NCBI GenBank assembly: GCA_944390735.1
Contig: CALXRL010000033.1
Span: 1 to 35,066 of the forward strand
Length of the DNA stretch: 35,066 nt
DNA from: an uncultured Victivallales bacterium
Lineage (GTDB): Bacteria > Verrucomicrobiota > Lentisphaeria > Victivallales > UBA1829
Direction: 5' to 3'
Shown: piece by piece, positions 31,971 to 35,066 of the stretch
Position numbering within the stretch: the first letter of the stretch is position 1
Layout: each line of letters starts with the position of its first letter
Translations under genes and position numbers: made by a program
Notes under the pieces: model-generated
What the model was told of the DNA's origin: nothing
Database searches by the model: none
What the model saw: only the letters and a program-made list of their open reading frames with translations

Positions 31971-33308
31971 ATGAAAATTTTCCCCAACCTGGACAGGAAC
32001 AGGACCTGGACCGTCGGCACCCTGACCTATACCTTCAGCGGAATTGTGACCTTGTTCTCCCTGCTTCTTCTCGGCGACTTTGCCAGTTCGATCAAAGGTC
32101 GCTCGGTGTTCCAGCTGGTTCAGCTGATGTTCAAGACGTATGGAGCGAGCGACTTTCTGAATACGCTGATGATTGTCTCCCTGCCCTGCGTTCTCGGTCT
32201 GGTTCTGAGCCCGATTGTCAGTGTCCACTCGGACCGGTGCCGGAGCCGCTGGGGACGGAGGATCCCGTATCTGGCGCTGACGACCCCGGTTGCGGCGCTG
32301 GCGATTGCGGGCTTTGCCTACAGTCCGGCAATCGGGCGGGCCGTCGCAGAGCTGCTGGGAACGGAGGCGAATCCGGCGATTCTCTGGACGCTCGGAATTT
32401 TCTGGGGACTCTTCGAAGCGGCGACGGTCATCTCCGGAGCAATCTTCGGCGCGCTGGTCAACGATGTGGTTCCGCATCAGCTTCTGGGACGGTTCTACGG
32501 ACTTTTCCGGATCGTTTCGCTTCTCTGCGGAATCCTGTTCAACTTCTGGTTTCTCGGGTTTGCGGCGACCCATTCGCATGTGCTGTTTCTCTCGGTGGCG
32601 ATTGTATATGGAGTCGGCTTTCTGTACATGTGTCTGAAGGTGAAAGAGGGAGAGTACCCGCCGCCGGAAAAGACGGAACGGAGGGGGATTTTCTCCTCCA
32701 TCGCGGAATACTGCCGGGAATGCTATTCGAAGCCCTACTATCTGCTGATCTATTTTTTCGGAACGGCCATGGCTCTCTCGATCTCTCCGGTGAACTCGTT
32801 CTCGATGTTTTACGCGCAGGATCTGAAAATCGACATGGATATTTACGGGAAATTTCTGGCGGTCACCTATATGATCTCCTTTGTCCTCTCCTACTTTCTC
32901 GGGATGCTGGCGGACAGGATTCATCCGCTGCGCGCCTCGATTCTGTTCATGGGGCTCTACTGCGTGATGGGAATTCTCTCCTTCTTCTTCATCCATGACA
33001 CGACAAGCTATGGAGTGGCATTCATTGCGCACGGAGTTCTTGCCGGGGGATATCTGACGGTCAGTGCCTCGCTGTTCCAGCGACTTCTTCCGCGATCTCA
33101 GTTTGCCCAGTTCAGTTCAGCCGGGGGACTCATCAACAGCATCGTCATGATTCTTCTGGTTCCGGTGATCGGAAAATTTCTGGACTGGACGGGACATCAA
33201 TACCGCTACACCTATCTTCTGGGAGGAGTGCTTGCGCTTCTGAGTGTGATTCTCGGCGTTCTTCTCTACGGACAGTTCCGCAAACGGAACGCGGAATCCG
33301 AAGATTGA
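31971..33308 (+). CDS. MFS sugar transporter, GPH-like
   Basis: The 445-residue protein has about twelve hydrophobic segments. Between segments two and three lies SDRCRSRWGRRIPYL, the MFS motif A in the form typical of glycoside-pentoside-hexuronide and sucrose symporters (D-R/K-S-R-W-G-R-R-x-P). A second copy-like loop, GMLADRIHPLRAS, lies between the halves' later segments. Such proteins import oligosaccharides or uronates with a cation. The start at 31971 is chosen because the first helix follows; the ribosome-binding site is weak (AAGGA 13 bases upstream). As the last gene of locus C it probably takes up the unsaturated sugars released by the lyase; that link is inferred. Confidence 0.85.
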   Translation: MKIFPNLDRNRTWTVGTLTYTFSGIVTLFSLLLLGDFASSIKGRSVFQLVQLMFKTYGASDFLNTLMIVSLPCVLGLVLSPIVSVHSDRCRSRWGRRIPYLALTTPVAALAIAGFAYSPAIGRAVAELLGTEANPAILWTLGIFWGLFEAATVISGAIFGALVNDVVPHQLLGRFYGLFRIVSLLCGILFNFWFLGFAATHSHVLFLSVAIVYGVGFLYMCLKVKEGEYPPPEKTERRGIFSSIAEYCRECYSKPYYLLIYFFGTAMALSISPVNSFSMFYAQDLKIDMDIYGKFLAVTYMISFVLSYFLGMLADRIHPLRASILFMGLYCVMGILSFFFIHDTTSYGVAFIAHGVLAGGYLTVSASLFQRLLPRSQFAQFSSAGGLINSIVMILLVPVIGKFLDWTGHQYRYTYLLGGVLALLSVILGVLLYGQFRKRNAESED

Positions 33309-33328
33309 TAACGAAGAGTCCCTCCCGG

Positions 33329-33357
33329 CCCCCGCATTCCGCGATCGTGTGCGGGGG
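33329..33357. terminator. Hairpin between convergent genes, possible terminator
   Basis: CCCCCGCA (33329-33336) pairs with TGCGGGGG (33350-33357) around a 13-base loop, 20 bases after the transporter stop and 30 bases past the permease stop. No T-run follows on either strand, so it may act as an RNA end-stabiliser or a factor-assisted terminator. Confidence 0.45.
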
Positions 33358-33387
33358 AAAAAGGACGATCCTTCTTCAACAAATCTC

Positions 33388-34416
33388 TTACACTTTGGAC
33401 TGGAACGAGATGCGGGGATCTACAAAGACATACAGCAGATCCGCCAGAAGCATTCCAGCCAGTGTCAGCGCGCCGCCGAAGGCGAACAGAGTCATCAGCA
33501 GCGGGATGTCCCGGCTGCTGAGCGCCATCATGGAAAGGGACCCCATTCCCGGAATGTTGAAGACATATTCCACCAGAATGCTGCCGGAAACCAGCGCCGG
33601 AAGGAGTCCGGCAAACAGCGTCACCATGATGACCAGAGTATTCCGGAACGCATGGGAGAGAACCACATCAAGCGGCGGCACCCCTTTTGCCACTGCGGTA
33701 CGGATGTAATCCTGTTTCATCACATCCATCATGGCGGAGCGGGTGAACCGGGAGAGTCCGGCGAATCCGCCGTAGGTCAGACAGAGGACCGGAAGGACAT
33801 AGTGCATCAGAGTTCCGCCGATGATCCGCCAGGTGGAAAGCCCTTCCGTCAGTTCCGGTTCCAGCCCTTTGAGCGGGAAGATGGGCAGAAAACCGCCCTT
33901 GCAGAGAGTCGCCTGAAGAATCAGCGCCACCCAGAGGGTCGGCAGGGAATAGAGAAAGAAGAGCAGGAGGGTGGTGATTTTGTCATAGCGGCTGTCCGGG
34001 AAAACACCGGCGAGGATTCCCATGGGAATCGCCAGAAGATAGGTCAGCAGAATCGCCATGATATTGAGGCGGAGGGTGACGGGAAGACGTTCGAGAATGA
34101 GTTCCGTCACAGGGCGCCCCTTGTCGACGGAAACGGAAGTACCGAAATCGCCGTGAAGAATGATCTGTTTCATCCAGAGAGCGAACCCGATGTAGGGAGG
34201 TTTGTCCAGATGCAGTTTTTCCCGGAGGGAATCGTTTTTGACCAGTTCCCCTTTTTCCGAAGAGAGAGTTCCTGCGCCCTGCGCGCTGAGCATGGAGCTT
34301 TTGGTGGGATCGCCGGGAGCGAGGCGCAAAAGCAGATAGCTGACAAAGAGAATGATGAAGAGCGTCAGCAGAGCCAGAGCAATTCGTTTCAGAAAATAAA
34401 GGGGCAAACCGTGCAT
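33388..34416 (-). CDS. ABC transporter permease, oligopeptide/dipeptide (DppB/OppB) type
   Basis: I place the start at ATG 34416 (342 residues). An in-frame ATG at 34452 lies inside the predicted -10 box and could not be translated from that promoter. Neither has a clear ribosome-binding site. The protein opens with a membrane helix after LPLYFLKRIALALL, then LLRLAPGDP, a DppB hallmark. Five more helices and the ABC-contact loop (DYIRTAVAKGVPPLDVVLSHAFRN, the EAA-like region) follow, ending near DPRISF. In a full system it would pair with a second permease, two ATPases and a binding protein to import peptides or oligosaccharides. None of these is adjacent: the next gene is convergent and the gene before is a divergent tRNA. 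Confidence 0.88.
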   Translation of the reverse strand: MHGLPLYFLKRIALALLTLFIILFVSYLLLRLAPGDPTKSSMLSAQGAGTLSSEKGELVKNDSLREKLHLDKPPYIGFALWMKQIILHGDFGTSVSVDKGRPVTELILERLPVTLRLNIMAILLTYLLAIPMGILAGVFPDSRYDKITTLLLFFLYSLPTLWVALILQATLCKGGFLPIFPLKGLEPELTEGLSTWRIIGGTLMHYVLPVLCLTYGGFAGLSRFTRSAMMDVMKQDYIRTAVAKGVPPLDVVLSHAFRNTLVIMVTLFAGLLPALVSGSILVEYVFNIPGMGSLSMMALSSRDIPLLMTLFAFGGALTLAGMLLADLLYVFVDPRISFQSKV

Positions 34417-34447
34417 AATTTTAGGAAAACCATTTGCTTTTTCTGAT

Positions 34448-34476
34448 ATCATAGTGCATATTTATGGAGTTTGCAA
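34448..34476 (-). promoter_or_regulatory. Promoter of the permease gene
   Basis: On the minus strand TTGCAA (34476-34471) and TATGAT (34453-34448) are 17 bases apart. Transcription would begin near 34441, which argues for translation from 34416. The palindromic TTGCAA could also serve the plus-strand tRNA, but no good -10 follows on that side. Confidence 0.65.
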
Positions 34477-34507
34477 GCGGAGAAGAGAAAATATCCGCGG
34501 CAAAAGT

Positions 34508-34584
34508 GCTCTCGTAGCTCAGTTGGATAGAGCGACTCTCTCCTAAAGAGTAGGTCGCGCGTTCGATTCGCGCCGAGGGCACCA
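34508..34584 (+). tRNA. tRNA-Arg (CCT), CCA encoded
   Basis: The 77-base cloverleaf is complete: acceptor GCTCTCG/CGAGGGC (one T-G pair), D-stem GCTC/GAGC, anticodon stem ACTCT/AGAGT with loop CTCCTAA (anticodon CCT, reading AGG), and T-stem GCGCG/CGCGC. CCA is encoded at 34582-34584 and six T (34585-34590) follow at once, which probably ends transcription. Confidence 0.95.
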
Positions 34585-34589
34585 TTTTT

Positions 34590-35002
34590 TCATTCATTAT
34601 CAATAAGATACAGATATTCCCCTTCCCTCTTAAAATATCCTTTCATGGTGCCGTTCTGGCGCCGATACCGCAATAGGGCACCGTAATTTTCCAGCTCATT
34701 CGTCTCAGGAATGAGTCTTTCGGAATTTACGGGAAAACTCCTCCCTCCACAATGCTTCACAAGCGGGATGAGATCGGAAATCTCCTTCCTTCGTCTTATT
34801 CAACCGTAAAATAGGATTTGTATTGATCTGGAGACAGGATCGTATTTTTTAATTCGCAGGAATGAAACGTGGTATCCGTCAGCTTTTCGATCTCGATCAT
34901 TGAATCTTCAAACCGGACAGATTGGAATTTCGAATCAGAAATTATTTCACAGCCATCCCATAGGAAAAGAAAAAGTTGAAAGATGATGGTTCTGGATGCA
35001 AC
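34590..35002 (-). pseudogene. Broken small gene of unknown function, two frames
   Basis: Two minus-strand frames look coding but neither has a usable start. The upstream one (35002-34796, 68 codons) reads GCEIISDSKFQSVRFEDSMI... and ends KSYFTVE. The downstream one (34799-34590, 69 codons) contains PLVKHCGGRSFPVNSERLIP and LLRYRRQNGTMKGYFKREGE, ending LIDNE. They abut in different frames at 34796-34799, so a one- or two-base slip would join them into about 135 residues. The upstream frame is cut by a stop at 35003, close to the new plus-strand gene at 35035, as if something had been inserted there. I do not recognise the product. AAGGAAGGAG near 34780-34789 could be a ribosome-binding site, so two small separate genes cannot be excluded. 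Confidence 0.5.
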
Positions 35003-35034
35003 TTATATTTCAGCAAAAAAAACAAGGAGCATCC

Positions 35035-35066
35035 ATGAAACCATCAAAGCATAAAATGACCGTATT
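35035..35066 (+). CDS. Start of a new gene, possibly a transposase; cut by window edge
   Basis: ATG 35035 has AAGGAG (35024-35029) five bases upstream. Only MKPSKHKMTV is visible before the window ends. Some IS4-type transposases begin in a similar way, and the broken gene directly to the left would fit an insertion, but ten residues cannot decide this. Confidence 0.4.
   Translation, partial: MKPSKHKMTV

Noticed and set aside
1..35066. Abundant TCCGGA/TTCCGG words as a functional repeat or uptake signal
   Set aside because: They occur mostly in coding frames as Ser-Gly, Phe-Arg and Pro-Glu codon pairs, so codon preference explains them. No orientation or spacing pattern was seen. A count against a codon-shuffled control would decide.
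1..35066. CRISPR array, prophage structural genes or biosynthetic cluster
   Set aside because: No regularly spaced repeats, no phage capsid or tail genes and no carrier-domain enzymes are visible.

Overview
The window looks like a piece of a Lentisphaerota (Victivallis-like) chromosome. This is inferred from gene content, not from a database match. The clues are a GreA fused to a very long N-terminal extension, as in the related Chlamydiae; several pseudopilin-like genes sitting beside sugar regulators; very large secreted carbohydrate-active proteins; and no SusC/SusD pairs.

Layout. 1-990 is the 3' part of a GH32 fructosidase. 1045-1178 is an initiator tRNA with its own promoter. 1194-1715 looks like a relic of an integrated element: a structured leader, the first 28 codons of an integrase-like gene, and a promoter-to-terminator small RNA of unknown type. 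2088-6031 holds an ArnT/PMT-type membrane glycosyltransferase, then an OmpR-type response regulator overlapping its histidine kinase.

Most of the rest is three carbohydrate loci built on one plan: a regulator, then a short pseudopilin-like protein, then large secreted enzymes. Locus A (6309-13399) has a divergent GntR-type regulator, a pseudopilin and a 1657-residue SGNH-esterase/glycosidase/CBM fusion, with a consensus promoter whose spacer is an inverted repeat. Locus B (13473-22174, minus strand) is one apparent operon: LacI regulator, pseudopilin, 1409-residue glycosidase-like protein, acyl esterase and mutarotase-like protein, with 4-base overlaps at two junctions. Locus C (27312-33308) has a GntR/LacI-type regulator, a pseudopilin, a heparinase II/III-like lyase and an MFS sugar transporter. 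The likely logic is that the regulator senses a sugar, the secreted enzymes deacylate and cut a glycan, and a transporter here or elsewhere imports the product. The role of the pseudopilins is unknown and is the most interesting question in the window.

Housekeeping genes between the loci are the long greA, a metallophosphoesterase and ackA. At the right end lie an isolated oligopeptide-type permease gene, tRNA-Arg(CCT), a broken minus-strand gene and the first codons of a new plus-strand gene. Many long reading frames lie opposite the real genes; they are codon-bias shadows and are left out.
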